DNA of 64,000 bases, from positions 22,816,001 through 22,880,000 of the forward strand of contig OZ231128.1 of assembly GCA_965153355.1 (NCBI GenBank), in the 5' to 3' direction. The stretch comes from Flaccisagitta enflata (lineage: Eukaryota; Chaetognatha; Sagittoidea; Aphragmophora). The notes below the pieces were generated by a model. That model had not been told where the DNA came from. It ran no database searches and was given only the letters and a program-made list of their open reading frames with translations. A program made the position numbers and the translations under genes. Positions 1 through 11,440 of this stretch are shown one piece after another. Every line of letters begins with the position of its first letter. Positions within the stretch are counted from its first letter, which is position 1.

Positions 1-79
1 GTAGACCGAAGGCGGGCAGGAAAGACAGTATCAAGGATTCCCCAGTGGCTCCGTCTCTCTGTGAAACGGAAAATGGGAG

Positions 80-82
<3 letters not shown>

Positions 83-165
<83 letters not shown>
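83..165. repeat. (GA)n microsatellite
   Basis: An uninterrupted GA dinucleotide tract of about 80 bp. The RERERE reading frame across it is a repeat artefact, not a gene. Confidence 0.97.
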
Positions 166-167
<2 letters not shown>

Positions 168-487
168 GGACAGACCAACAGGCAGGATACCAAACGGTTA
201 GAATTTGATTGGCGATGGAAGGGTATAATGGTTATTCTTAATTGAATTGGTTCATCTCTGCAGCAGAAAGATCTTTTTCGGGGGCGCCAAATGCAGGCAT
301 GTAAACATACCTGCGCCTGCCTGACCGTCCGCGATTGTTGTCCTGTCCCTTGTGGGCTCGTTTATGAAACGGAGTATGAATCAAGGCGACCAAATTTACG
401 AAAAAAAATTTCACATTAATGGATGGTGATTGTTCTGAGAGAATGATTTTTATTATTACAATTTTTAAAATACAAGTCATGTATCCT

Positions 488-1015
488 TTTTGGGCAGCGG
501 CCCCGAAGGGCCGATGTCCTGTAGGACACAGGGGGGAATTTGAGACGTCCATCCGTCCTTCTGTCCTTCTGTCCCCCCCCCCCCTTGGCCATCGGGGCTT
601 CAAGTCTGCACTTTCAGGCCTGATTTTGGCCCTCTCAGCCCTTAAATTAGCCCTTTCAGACCTCATTTTAGCCTTCAAGACCTCAAATCAGCCCTCCAGA
701 CCTCGAATCCGCCTTCCAGGCCTCAAATCAGCTCTTTAGGCCTCAAATTCGTCCTCTAGATCTCAAGCCTGCCCCCAAACCTCAAATTTGCTCTTTAGGA
801 CTAAATTCTGCCCTCTTCAAATCCACTTTCAATGACCTCTATCTGTCTTCTCAGACCTGATATACCTCAGGACGTCTCGAAATTCACCCCTGTGTCCTAC
901 AGGACATCGGCCCTTTAGGACCGCTGTCCTGCTCTCATTCCACTACTTCACTTGATCACTCCGAGTAGGGCACCAGGTACCGATGACCACGCGCGATCCT
1001 GGGATGACTAGTTTT
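488..1015 (+). mobile_element. Family B tandem-core element, copy 1
   Basis: It starts with a hairpin built on GCAGCGGCCCCGAAGGGCC, then a GTCC/GTCT-rich stretch and a run of imperfect CCTCAAATC..GCCCT units of about 20 bp. It closes with a near inverted copy of the start (GTGTCCTACAGGACATCGG) and a tail containing GGTACCGATGACCA. The same head and tail recur near 12.3, 14.76 and 20.7 kb with different cores. There is no coding capacity. The plan (hairpin, GTCY microsatellite, variable tandem core, terminal hairpin) resembles Helentron-derived non-autonomous elements; that assignment is inference. Confidence 0.7.
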
Positions 1016-1377
1016 AATCAAATTCATGAGCAAATTGAAGAGATTTTCAAAAGCTATGCAATGGCGCAATCGGCATATTCAGAACTGTGTTTGTTTTGAT
1101 ATGACATGCTTTTGAAGATCATAGGTCTCTTTTGGTAATTTTGACGATATTTTCTTGGGCAAGGCTGTCACAATTTTTGACATATCTCAAATTAGAAATG
1201 AAATGAAATTCACGAGCAAAATAAAGCACTATTTATGCTTCAGCTAATGGTAGAATCCATTCAGGTCCAAATGCCCTGATTTAGATATGGTAGCATCACG
1301 TTCTTTTTCCAGTAATTGTGAGACAGATGTTAAATTTCTAATCGCCTGCTTCATGATATGCGGTTCATTCGCCCGCC

Positions 1378-1850
1378 AGAAATTTCAATTTCAATTTAAT
1401 TTCAATTTAAACAGTTTATTTCCCCGAAGGCGCGTATAACAGCAATGTGGCGATAGATCAGCGGGGGAGGACCATGCTTAAGCCCTTCATGTCAAATAGT
1501 GATATACTTTCTATGTTTCAATTAAGGACATCGACGGGCTTGTTCATGTCGACCCTCGTGATTTCAATTACAAATGCAGGATACAGATGAGATAAAAACA
1601 GAGAACACATAACGCACAAGATCATATAAAAATCAGAAAACAATTAAATAGTGTGACGTACGAATACGTCGGTAAAATAAAGAATATGTACAATAAATCA
1701 GTAACAGGGTAGTGGTAATAAATAAAAACATGACGTACGAGTACGTCTAACAACAAAATTCTGTAACGTAAGAAAAGGGAATAAATAAGCGTCTATTAAG
1801 TAAAATATTTTTTGTTTCCAGGAATTCCATTGATGGTATAGATGGCATTG
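1378..1850 (-). mobile_element. Probable 3' end of a degenerate LINE-like repeat
   Basis: On the minus strand this AT-rich stretch ends in an (AAATTG)n-like run (1380-1410), like the short microsatellite tails of CR1/RTE-type LINEs. It also carries two copies of a GACGTACGARTACGTC palindrome near 1654 and 1731. I see no reading frame, so the class is uncertain. Confidence 0.35.
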
Positions 1851-2399
1851 TGAAATTTCTTAATTTTCATTTAGACTGACGCAAAGTGAGACAAAGTGAA
1901 ACAATCACCACCCATAATCAAATATGAATAGTTATTATTACCTTGAGTGGTAACAACTAATACTCAGATGGATACAGGATACCGATGTCAAACACAGTGA
2001 TTCCGCAAAAAAATTAGTAGCCCAGGTCTCCCACAGAGAATCCCCTGCCCTGTGGGCACTGGTGTTGTGTCTACAAGGCAAGTTATTAGGAATCATAAAT
2101 AAGGCTGCAAATAGGATTCATGAGACATTTGTTAATTTGTATGCATGATTAACGATTTGTTTTCTTTATAACTTGATATTGTAAACACAGTATGAATACG
2201 ACCATGGCTGCAGTAAATACAGCCAAGGAAGGACAGCAGGTCCCGTGAGGGACAATCAGTAAGACCATGAAGGTCGCCCATCAAGACAATGAAGTCTTGA
2301 CGGAATCAGTAGGACTATAGAAATTAGAATGTGTTTAGTGAAGTGGCTTGTTTTTAGTCAAGGAAAGAAAAAAAAAGTTTTATAGAGATTACTTAATAA
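1851..2399. other. AT-rich stretch with no gene seen
   Basis: No open frame, RNA gene or clear repeat boundary was recognised. Part of it may be the 3' untranslated region of the minus-strand LINE that ends near 2.4 kb. Confidence 0.5.
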
Positions 2400-2456
2400 T
2401 AACCTAACCTTACCTAACCTTAACCTAACCTAACCTAACCTAACCAAACCAAACTG
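2400..2456. repeat. (AACCT)n array; TTAGG-like tail of the LINE
   Basis: About ten imperfect AACCT units, reading TTAGG on the minus strand. The array lies directly 3' of the minus-strand LINE ORF. It is either the element's 3' microsatellite tail or a telomere-like target sequence. TTAGG is the usual arthropod telomere unit, but a 55-bp array is too short to prove telomeric origin. Confidence 0.85.
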
Positions 2457-2483
2457 AGTTAGCTTGAGCTTACTACTGCAGTA

Positions 2484-5400
2484 CTATAAGTGATGTTTCT
2501 TGTCTTTGCATCTAGGATTTGTACAATCACTTTTGTGGGTATATCTATTAAGTAGCGATTTTTTTAACTGTCTTTTGAAAAGAGCTTTTTGATCTATTTT
2601 TCTTAAGTCACTTGTGGTATTATTCCAAAATTTTGGGCCAATAGCACTGAAACTATTTGAAGCAGCTCTAGACTTGAAGTTGGGCACTTTTAGGTCCAAA
2701 GGATTTTGAGCCTGGCCCCTAAGATTGTATTCACAATTATGCTGAGTGCTACAAAGGTTCTGTATCTTTTTTGGTGCACGCTGGTAGAAGCAGTCATGCA
2801 TAAGCAATAGGCACTGTTGCTCATAGAGGTCATTAAACTTTAATAGTCCAAGTTGTTTCATTCTTGGTTCTGTATGGGCGGAGAAGTAGGACTTAGTTAT
2901 CGTTCTTATTGCTCTTTTTTGAATATTTACTATTCTTTTTTTATTTTGGGCACTGCATCCGCCCCAGGCGGGCAGTCCATAGAGCACATGAGGTTGAATG
3001 AATGAGTGGTAAAGAATTTTTAGGGTTGGAGGTGGGAGCAGATTCTTTACTCTGTTTATCATGCTATTACTTCTTGCTATCTTATTTGCTACGCTAGTGC
3101 AATGCTTTTCCCAGCTAAGAGTACTATCTATGGTTATTCCTAAAAATTGTGCATCATCATAGATGCCAAGTTTTTCTCCATCAAGGTAGATCTCGGGAAG
3201 ATTTTGATTTTTTGGAAGTGATTTTTTCCTAAAGATAACAGTTTTAGTTTTCTTGGGGTTAAGTTTCAATTGGTTTGCTTTAAAGTAGTCATTTATGCCT
3301 TCAAGTTCCTGATTAAGAGTTGACAATGCCTCAAAATTATATCCCTGTATCAACAGGTTGGTATCATCAGCAAAAGTTACACTTTTAAGGTTTGAAGCAG
3401 ATGGTAGGTCATTCACATAAAGAAGGAAAAGAAGGGGTCCTAGGATACTACCTTGGGGAACACCAGTAGATAGCAGGATTTTGGAGCTACAATGTCCATT
3501 GAGATCAACATATTGATAGCGATTTCTTAGATAGGACTCAAACCACTTCAGAGCTGTGCCACGAATTCCGTAATGGTCTAGTTTTTCAAGTAAAATCGAG
3601 TGATTTAAGGTGTCAAAAGCCTTACTAAGGTCACAGAATACACCAATGGCATAGTGACCCATTTCTATACATTCCTCAATACTCTTTATGAAGTCAAGGG
3701 TCGCATGGGTAGTATTGTGGCCTGTACGGAATCCATATTGTGATTCAAAAAGAATTTCATACCGGACTAGAAACTCAAAGACTTTGTTATAGATAAGGCG
3801 TTCTATGATTTTAGAAAATATTGGTAATAATGATATGGGTCTATAATTTTCATAGAGGTGTTTATCTCCTTTGAGTTTGTATACAGGTACAACTCTGGCT
3901 ATCTTTCCGTTCTCTGGAAAAATCCCTGTTTTCTGAGAGCAGTTAACTAAGTGGGCCAAGACTGGTGCCAAAATGTCTACATCACTAAGAATGATATTCT
4001 GTTGAAATCCAGCAGGATCTTTGCTGGTTTTAGGGGTAAACTTTTTACATACTTCTATGATATCTTGATGGGTTACATCATTTAGGAGGAGTGAATTTGA
4101 GTTTCGTGCAGTGTGTTTGTGAAGGTAATGTGATGGGCCATGAGTTGAATTGCCTACACTTGCATTTGTCTGTGGTCCTACATTGGCATAGTAGTGATTA
4201 ATATTTTCCGCATTAGTTAACGAGTCCTTAATGATGGTTCCCTGATAGTGAAACTCAGTGGTTATATCTTCTTTATTACTAAGTTTATTTGTTGCTTTTT
4301 TAATAATATTCCAGTGTTTTTTTATATTACCTGAGCTTTCTTCTATCTGTCTGCTTACATATTCCTTTTCTGCTTTGCGGATTTTTGACACTAATGTATT
4401 CCTTAATTTTTTATAATCTTCACGCCTATGTTTCTGCTTGGCTAGTCTGTCTCTTCGTCTGATGTCGGCCAGTAATTCAGAGTTCATCCAAGGTTCTCGG
4501 TAATGTTGGTTTGAGTTTTTTTTGAAGGTTCTGATGGTCAAATTTTTGTTATAATGAAACCCATACTTAGTTTGAATCATGTCATAGATTACATTTGGAT
4601 CATCTTGTTCCAAAACATCATGCCAATTGTCCTGTCTTAGTCCATTTTTTCTAAGTTGATGTCCTTGTTCAGTAAAGAATGACTTTGTAAAAGATTCACG
4701 TTTGGGATTTTTTTCTAGATCATTATTAAGGATTGTAAATACTGGAAAATGGTCAGTATATCCGCTGTTGCCAGCTATTTCTGTGTCTATAATACCACTT
4801 ATCATGTGCTTTCCATCTCTTGAGAATATATGGTCAATAAGTGTTGCACTCTGCTTTTTGATTCTAGTTGGTCTGACTATTCTTGGTATAAATTTATGGT
4901 TAGTGATAAGGTCGTAGTAGTTAGCAGTTGGTAGGTGATTATCATATTTAAGCAGGTCCAAGTTAAAGTCGCCAGCTAGTATAACTTCGTTGTTCCTTTT
5001 GTCTGTTAAGGTCAGGAATTTTTCTAATTCAGACATAAATCTATCATAGTTTTGTCCATTGGGTTGTCTATAAATAGCAGCTACAGTAAGATCCCTCTTG
5101 GAGCCGTTTTTTGGGGTTGACACTACATTTGGAATGTGTACAACTAGACTTTCAAAATATTGATCTACAAACTCAATTTTCTCTAGAATCATTGCCTTTG
5201 AAGAAATTAATTCGCTAATAAATATACCAACACCTCCCCCTTTCATTGTGGTACGTCCTTTATGAAAAAACACATATCCTGGCATAATAGTTTTGAGTTC
5301 TGATTCAGTGTAGCCAGAATTTGACAATTTAGTAATGTGTGTTTCAACTACAACGATTATGTCAGGCCTATTGTCGGGGGTTGAAATATTGCAAATGAAT

Positions 5401-5645
5401 AGCTTGAGCGATCTCAGTTTGGTCAGGAGATTTGCTATATTGATTGATAAAATGGTCAGGTTATGGCTATTTCTAATGTCCCTATTTCTGATCATATCAA
5501 CTAATTCAGTTTCAGTGTAATACAAGCTATCATGAATAACACTGCTAAATGCCTCATTCTCATCATTATCATCAGTGAGCACATTGCAAAAATTTTTTTG
5601 ATTGTCAGCTAAGACATCGGGTATTGTGAGCTCATCTTCTGTCAT
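2484..5645 (-). CDS. Non-LTR (LINE, Jockey/CR1-like) endonuclease-reverse transcriptase
   Basis: An intact 1053-residue ORF for retrotransposition by target-primed reverse transcription. An APE-type (EEP) endonuclease lies at about residues 62-305: E101 in VVETHI, GDFNLD near 225 and TDHFPV near 297 are visible. The reverse transcriptase spans about 580-830, with CDLSKAFDTL near 672, TGVPQGSILGPLLF near 728-741 and the catalytic FADD near 758-761. The C-terminus ends in a CTNPRCKDKKHH cysteine/histidine motif. No gag-like ORF1 is seen upstream; the region beyond 5645 is AT-rich with a 23-bp poly-T. The start used is the first Met of the frame, so a longer or alternative start is possible. There are no internal stops, so this copy may be recent. 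A (TTAGG)-like tail follows it at 2.40-2.46 kb. Confidence 0.93.
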   Translation of the reverse strand: MTEDELTIPDVLADNQKNFCNVLTDDNDENEAFSSVIHDSLYYTETELVDMIRNRDIRNSHNLTILSINIANLLTKLRSLKLFICNISTPDNRPDIIVVVETHITKLSNSGYTESELKTIMPGYVFFHKGRTTMKGGGVGIFISELISSKAMILEKIEFVDQYFESLVVHIPNVVSTPKNGSKRDLTVAAIYRQPNGQNYDRFMSELEKFLTLTDKRNNEVILAGDFNLDLLKYDNHLPTANYYDLITNHKFIPRIVRPTRIKKQSATLIDHIFSRDGKHMISGIIDTEIAGNSGYTDHFPVFTILNNDLEKNPKRESFTKSFFTEQGHQLRKNGLRQDNWHDVLEQDDPNVIYDMIQTKYGFHYNKNLTIRTFKKNSNQHYREPWMNSELLADIRRRDRLAKQKHRREDYKKLRNTLVSKIRKAEKEYVSRQIEESSGNIKKHWNIIKKATNKLSNKEDITTEFHYQGTIIKDSLTNAENINHYYANVGPQTNASVGNSTHGPSHYLHKHTARNSNSLLLNDVTHQDIIEVCKKFTPKTSKDPAGFQQNIILSDVDILAPVLAHLVNCSQKTGIFPENGKIARVVPVYKLKGDKHLYENYRPISLLPIFSKIIERLIYNKVFEFLVRYEILFESQYGFRTGHNTTHATLDFIKSIEECIEMGHYAIGVFCDLSKAFDTLNHSILLEKLDHYGIRGTALKWFESYLRNRYQYVDLNGHCSSKILLSTGVPQGSILGPLLFLLYVNDLPSASNLKSVTFADDTNLLIQGYNFEALSTLNQELEGINDYFKANQLKLNPKKTKTVIFRKKSLPKNQNLPEIYLDGEKLGIYDDAQFLGITIDSTLSWEKHCTSVANKIARSNSMINRVKNLLPPPTLKILYHSFIQPHVLYGLPAWGGCSAQNKKRIVNIQKRAIRTITKSYFSAHTEPRMKQLGLLKFNDLYEQQCLLLMHDCFYQRAPKKIQNLCSTQHNCEYNLRGQAQNPLDLKVPNFKSRAASNSFSAIGPKFWNNTTSDLRKIDQKALFKRQLKKSLLNRYTHKSDCTNPRCKDKKHHL

Positions 5646-6064
5646 TTACGATAGACTCAGCTTTTGAGGCCAAAAATAAATAAAAATAAAAATAAAAGTG
5701 GGCCTTAAGTCCAAGAAGTTCCTCTTTGCCAGGATACTGTACTGTTCTGGAGATTATTTCATTTGATTTATACGCTTGCTCAACCGGTGTGACCATTTTT
5801 TTTTTTTTTTTTTTTTTTGCCACATTCCTTTTGTCCAATAAGCCATGAATCCGGCTTTGTTTTGTCCTGTGAAACCTGAGAGCTGACAATCAGATTTCTC
5901 TTCAATACTTGCTTTGTTACTTGAGATTACATGAGAAACGACGTAGAAAGATGATAGGAGAATAAGACTGAGCGTTTGGGAAAAAGAAAACAATTGTAAC
6001 GCGGGGTTAATGTGTTGTTTGTTGGTCCCTTGACATCCATCCATTAGAGCGGGGGTTTGCTTGA
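5646..6064. other. LINE 5' flank with poly-T tract
   Basis: AT-rich sequence with a 23-bp T run at 5796-5818. It may contain the 5' untranslated region of the adjacent LINE. No supported gene. Confidence 0.5.
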
Positions 6065-6847
6065 ATACAGTATGATTTTTCTCAACTGCAACAAAAGATG
6101 AGGACATTACGCAAAAATCAGACAAGCTAGCCAAATTCTGAAAGAAGCCCCTGAAAGATAAGAGTTTGCAGTTTTTTGCTGAAAGATTTCAAGGATTTTC
6201 TGGAAAAAAATATAATCTTCCTGATGTTTGTGCCATAATTAATGAAATTCTGCAAAGTTAAAAATTAAGGAAAATTGAAGAGATATTGGCTGAACTGTTT
6301 TTCTTCAAATTGCTCTCATTTTTAAACGATTTAAGCTACAGATGCCAGATTGGTCTCAAATGAAAGATATTTTGAAGTAGTTTTTGATTAAAACTCGACA
6401 ATCTTATTTTAAGTCTTGAATGCATTTGGGGAATTAAAAGTCAATTCTGCAAAAAAAATTTCCAGAAAAAAAAAACTAAAACATTTATGCCTGGCATGAC
6501 AACTCTTTGAAAATATCTTTTTCTCTCTTTTGCTCCTTAAACTACATAAAAATATCATTCATTTGAGACCAATCAGGGATCAGTAGCTCAAACCACTTAA
6601 GAGTAAGAGCATTTTAAAGGAAGGCAGTTCAACTAACATTATAATAAAATCGCCTTTTTTGCAGAATATGCCCTTTAATTCAAAATTTCTAAAAAGGAAC
6701 AAATTTAAAGAATAAGTTCCTGGAATTTCCCAACAAAAAACTGCAAACTCTCATCTTTCAGGGGCTTCTTTCAGAATTTGGCTAGCTCTTCTAGTTTTTG
6801 CATTATGTCCTCATCTTATGTAGCAGTTGAGAAAAATCATACTGTAT
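6065..6847. mobile_element. Fold-back (palindromic) element, about 780 bp
   Basis: The left end ATACAGTATGATTTTTCTCA and the right end are reverse complements. The complementarity runs inward through AATTCTGAAAGAAGCCCCTG on the left and its mirror near 6765 on the right. The interior is AT-rich and holds a motif (ACAGAT..AGATTGGTCTCAAATG) that recurs in other AT-rich repeats here. No ORF. Confidence 0.8.
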
Positions 6848-6894
6848 AATGCTAGTCTGAAGAAGTTGATAGGTAAAGCTTATCTTAAACAATT

Positions 6895-7032
6895 TTCTAG
6901 TCGCAGATACGAGACTCTTGACTTTGCCATGTTGGTTGGTTCGTCGGTCAGTCTGTCACAAACATTTTTGAATATCAAGTGGTTTTTGCATTATGGCCCC
7001 TGCCCGACCATCTGCATCTGGATAAACAGGTT
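6895..7032 (+). mobile_element. Degenerate family A element
   Basis: It contains a decayed head (AGTCGCAGATACGAGACTC), a GTTGGTTCGTCGGTCAGTCTG tract shortened by mutation, and the family A phrase TTATGGCCCCTGCCCGACC. Similarity to the better copies near 11.8 and 19.4 kb is clear, but both ends are eroded. Confidence 0.55.
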
Positions 7033-7082
7033 TTTTTTTTGGCAATAATTCTTAACTTGTTAAATAATTAAATTTGCGAAAC

Positions 7083-7168
7083 CAGCTCTGGACTCAAACC
7101 TGAGTTTTTAACAAAGATCATCATAACCTATGAACTTTTGGAAAGTCAAGTACATTATCCACTAAACA
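7083..7168 (-). repeat. tRNA-derived (SINE-like) remnant
   Basis: On the minus strand it has a B-box-like GGTTTGAGTCC followed by AGAGCTGGTTTCGCAAAT. The copy at 29.7 kb shares that layout (GGTTCGAATCC then CGAGCTGGTTTTGCAAAT). The acceptor stem is not intact, so it is scored as a repeat rather than a tRNA gene. Confidence 0.5.
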
Positions 7169-7169
7169 A

Positions 7170-8042
7170 AGCTTGATTTTTATTCATATGTGTTGAGTTT
7201 AGTAAATTCATTTCACACAAAATTTTCATTCAATAACCTGCCAAATCTCTTTTCTAGTATTCCAAATATGAGTACCCCCATATTTTCCAGTCAAGACAAC
7301 AACTACTGTAACTTTTTTGCAACGTTTTTTACTTCTAATGATTCAGATTTCAAAATCAGCCTAGGTATAAAATTTGAGACCTTTTAGATACATTCAACAT
7401 CAACTGCTTATCACTTTGATGGGCCAAACTCTAGAACAATTGTGGTATCTGGTTTTAAGAAAAAAGCGTTGTATTGCATCTCATTTAATAACAAGTACTC
7501 CGGATATGGCTCCCCCAAATTTTCAAGGTTGGGCGACATCTACAGTGTCCGAAAAAAATGAGGTCGAACACTTCTTAGCTCATCAATTTTTTTTCTTCTC
7601 CCGAGAGACAGTCTGAGATACGAGCATTTTTGTCTGATCATTCATAATTTATGCCCATGAATATGTGATGTGGGCCCGAAAATTGACTGGAGAATTTGAG
7701 ATGGTTTAAAAAGGAGGGCAAAAGCGGGGAGACTGAGGTGGCGTGGTGCCGAAGAGAGCCGAACAGGATTTCAAGTTTTTCGATGTATTACCACGTAACA
7801 GGTGGATCTTTGGTTGGAAGCATATAAAGTTGACGCCCGCAATAACGGATGTCAATTGTAGTTTTATTGGGTTTCCGTTATTCTGTTATTCCGTAATAAA
7901 TGAAAAAAGAAACGACATAAAATAACAACAATTTTATGATTGTTATTTACGAGTTTTTCTTACTCTTGAGCTGGATACAGCTGAATGATAGTAATATGTG
8001 AGGCTAAGTGCATAAAAGACTAGAGAGCAGAAACGAAACAAC
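7170..8042. other. AT-rich intergenic stretch, no gene
   Basis: Only short open frames without domain or splice support. Around 7500-7550 is the phrase GGGCGACATCTACAGT, which recurs at about 27.57 and 29.88 kb, so part of this is interspersed repeat. Confidence 0.5.
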
Positions 8043-8045
8043 ATT

Positions 8046-8300
8046 GGGCGCGTTTCTAGTCATAAACAATCGCGTTTTGAAAGGGCCACTCGGGCGCTCG
8101 CTAAATTTGTTCGCTCGCATTGCTCACTGCGCTCAATCGCTCTGCAGCGCTCTGTTTGCTTCACTCGCTTGCTCTATTCCCGGGCTCGCTCACTAACTTT
8201 TCACACTCCTTTATGGGACAGTTGAAATTCATATGTGTTCACACTGTAAACGCGTTTGAGAGGAACAATTGACTTTGTTGTCGTCACTAGAAACACGCCC
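8046..8300 (+). mobile_element. MITE family I, copy 1 (3-bp TSD)
   Basis: Terminal inverted repeats begin GGGCGCGTTTCTAGTCA and end CACTAGAAACACGCCC. They are flanked on both sides by ATT (8043-8045 and 8301-8303). The interior is rich in CGCTCGCT/TTCGCTCGC-type repeats. It is non-coding and its superfamily is unknown. Confidence 0.85.
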
Positions 8301-8554
8301 ATTGTTTTACATTCAAACAGGCGAAGGTTGACTAAATGTCTCTTGCCCAACATGGCTACATACTTAGATTATGGCTCGTGAAAAAACAAGCCCAACCGGG
8401 CAACGATGCGTCCGGACTGTGTCTGTACGTGTATCGATCATGTGATACATATGGAGAGACAGATGGACAAACAGGCGGGTGGAACGACGAAATAGTAAAG
8501 GAGGCTCTCAAAACATCTAGGTTGATCATTTGTTTCAGTGTAGGATCTCATCGT

Positions 8555-8702
8555 GGCCAAAAACCGCCAAAAAACGCGGTTTATGCACAGGCGTAATGGA
8601 CGGACGGACGGACGGACGGACGGACGGACCGAACGACCGACCGACCGACCGACGGACAGACCCTCTTATAGAGATGCGTTCCTGACGGACGCATCTAAAA
8701 AG
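8555..8702 (-). mobile_element. Family D element variant with (GGAC)n
   Basis: It has a (GGAC)n/(CGAC)n tetranucleotide core at 8597-8652 and an end TCTTATAGAGATGCG...CGCATCTAAAAAG. The end matches the right end of family D copies at 10.3 and 41.9 kb. Confidence 0.6.
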
Positions 8703-8994
8703 GAATATGATACGTCAAGGTGTAACTATTCAAAACCATTTTGCGGTACAAGTACTGACAATCTCAAACTCACATAAGCGCGACCTTCGAAAGCAGAAGA
8801 TAAACGACGATGTCTGTGAAATAAAAACAGCTCATGAACAAGGTCTGAGAGTAAGACAGGACGTTTTTTTTTTCTTTCTCTCTCTTCTTCTCTCTCTCTC
8901 TCTTCATTTGATCACAAGGGAATATGAAATCATCTGAATTATTAATGGCAACAAAATGGAAAGATGGGAAAAAGAATGGGCGAGAAAGAGAGAG

Positions 8995-9181
<187 letters not shown>

Positions 9182-9639
9182 AATAATGGCAAGAGTGTTA
9201 GCTTATGATATTGTAGGAAAACAAGCCCAACAGTTAAATGATCTGTGTAACCTCCACACAGATAATGTTTATTTATAGATTGATTTTGAAAACATTTTTT
9301 CTCCAAGATAATTGCACATTTCATAATTGCAAAAGTGCATTATTACACATTACAAAATCTTATTTCAAAATGACATAAAAATCATTTTAATGACCCTAAA
9401 TATGGCTAGAATACTAAAATATGTTACAAACCAACCACGACTAAAAGAATGACACAATGTTTACAATATGAACAATGTGTCGTTCAAGGACGTACATGGA
9501 AATCCTGGGCCCCCCAATAATCACCAGGCCTTCCGTTGACGCCTGTCTTCCCCCCCCCCTCCCTTGGCCTTGCTGGGCCCTCATCAACGAGCCCCTGTAG
9601 CTAAGCTCAAAATCTACAAATCCTTCCGGCTTCCACTGA
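9182..9639. other. Intergenic stretch, no gene seen
   Basis: AT-rich sequence changing to a C-rich patch (9545-9565). No ORF or repeat boundary recognised. Confidence 0.4.
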
Positions 9640-9977
9640 GGGCGTGTTTCTAGTGAAGATGAAAAACGCGTTTGTTCCTGTGAAAATGCGTTTACAGCGT
9701 CAACACATATTCATGAATTTCAACTGTCTCACAAGGGAGTGAGCAAAGTGAGGAGTGAGCCCATGAACAGAGCGAGCGAGTGAAGCAAGCAAAGCAAGCA
9801 TAGCAAAGTGAGCGTAGTGAGCACAAAGAAGCAAAGCGGAGCGCAGAGAAGCGAAGCAGAGCGCAGAGAAGCAAAGCAGAGCGCTGCGGAGCTAGTGAGC
9901 GGTGCGAATGTAGCGAATGTAGCGAGCGACCGAGTGGCCCGTTAAAATCGCGATTGTCTGTGACTAGAAACGCGCCC
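9640..9977 (-). mobile_element. MITE family I, copy 2 (3-bp TSD)
   Basis: The same terminal repeats as the 8.05-kb copy (GGGCGTGTTTCTAGTG ... TGACTAGAAACGCGCCC) are flanked by TGA on both sides (9637-9639 and 9978-9980). The interior is an expanded GCGAAGCAGAGC-type low-complexity repeat. Confidence 0.85.
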
Positions 9978-10263
9978 TGACAGTGCTAGAGTCTTACATT
10001 CTGAGAGCAGATTTCCCTCAATATCAAAGACCCATCATTGGAATTGTTAACTGCCCCTTCAATCCGTTGGATTTACAAACTGTTCCGAGGAGAAAAAACG
10101 TTGTCGAAGCAAATCCCATGAAAAATGTAAGCTGGATAAGACAAGGAAAAAAAGGTTTGATTTTTTTTGTCCGCGACGGAATATCATTCCGACACGGACT
10201 ATAATTCAAGGCAGGTGGGTGTCGTCGTTGTCGTCATAGTTGTCGTTGTTGTCACGGATTTTA

Positions 10264-10386
10264 AACAAGGCCAAGTAGGCCAATAGGTGCGACGGTGTGG
10301 ATCGTCGAACGATTGCATTACCAACAGACCGACCAACAGACCAACGGACACAGCCAGTTATAGAGATGCTTTGTCGCACCTAAAAA
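10264..10386 (-). mobile_element. Family D element, copy 1
   Basis: The ends are complementary around GGTGCG: AAGGCCAAGTAGGCCAATAG then GTGCGAC at one side, GTCGCACCTAAAAA at the other. The centre is GACCGACCAACAGACC. Other copies lie near 18.5 and 41.9 kb. It abuts a family A head. Confidence 0.75.
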
Positions 10387-10393
10387 TGGATAA

Positions 10394-11440
10394 CTTTTTA
10401 GTCGCGTGCTTGCGACTCTATGACCCGCTCTGTCCGTCTGTCTGTTGGTCTGTCGGTCGGTTGGTCTGTCTGTCATGCTTAGCTTTTTTTTCATCGTAAA
10501 AGTTATTTCAAGATAATTTATATTTTGCCTTTTGGTCTTTTAGTCTTTTGGTCCTATGGTCTTAACAACCGCACACGACTGTAAGGTGTTGGCCCAACCA
10601 GCCTGCCGGCCTAAAAATGATAAACGTACATAACTTTGGCATTTTTCAACCAATTTTGTTGAAATTTGGTATGGAGTCTCTAAATGGAAGGACTCAACAT
10701 AAGTATGTGATTAACATGCATTTGAGCTTGCTAACCTGCCAAACCGACCTACCACCTAGCTAGCCTACCAGCCCAAAAGTGAAAAACTTGCATAATTCTG
10801 ATATTCTTCAACCAATTTGGTTGAAACTTGGTATAGAGTCTCTAAATGGAAAAACTCAACATATGCACACTATTTATCCTGTCAAACCAGCCTACGACCC
10901 AACCAGCCTACCAGACTAAAAATGAAAAACGTGCATAAATTTGCCATTTTTCAACCAATTTGCTTAAAACTTGGTATGGAGTCTCTAAATGGAAGGATTC
11001 AACTTATGTATATGATTAATATGCGTTTGAGCATGCTTACTGGTCAAATCAGCCTACAACCCAACCAGCCTACCAGCCCAAAAGTAAAAACTTGCCTAAC
11101 TTTGAAATTTTTCAACCAATTTGGTTGAAACTTAGTATAGTCTCTAAATGGAGGAACTCAACATATGTACACTATCAATTCTATCAAACCAGCCTACAAC
11201 CCAACCAGCCTACCACCCAACCAGCCTACCAGCCCAAAAGTGAAAAACGGCTGTAACTTTGCCATTTTTCAACCAATTTGCTTGAAACTTGGTATAGAGA
11301 CTTAAAATAGAAAGACTCAACATATGTACCTGATTTATGTACATTTTATAGGGTTTGTGATCTTTTGGTTGTAGCAATCTTAAGGAATTGGTGGTCCCTC
11401 CCATCGCGGACCCAATTACTGTTCGGATTTTTTATCCTCT
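10394..11440 (+). mobile_element. Family A-type element with a 155-bp tandem core
   Basis: The head TTTTAGTCGCGTGCTTGCGACT folds as a hairpin and is followed by a (GTCY)n tract (10430-10475). From about 10590 to 11345 there are roughly five units of about 155 bp. Each contains ATTTTTCAACCAATTTG, GAAACTTGGTATAGAG and an ACCAGCCTACCA phrase. No protein is encoded. The plan (head hairpin, GTCY tract, tandem core) matches Helentron-derived HINE/DINE elements by architecture only. Confidence 0.7.

Noticed and set aside
2400-2456. A telomere end
   Set aside because: The AACCT array is only about 55 bp, internal and directly attached to a LINE 3' side.
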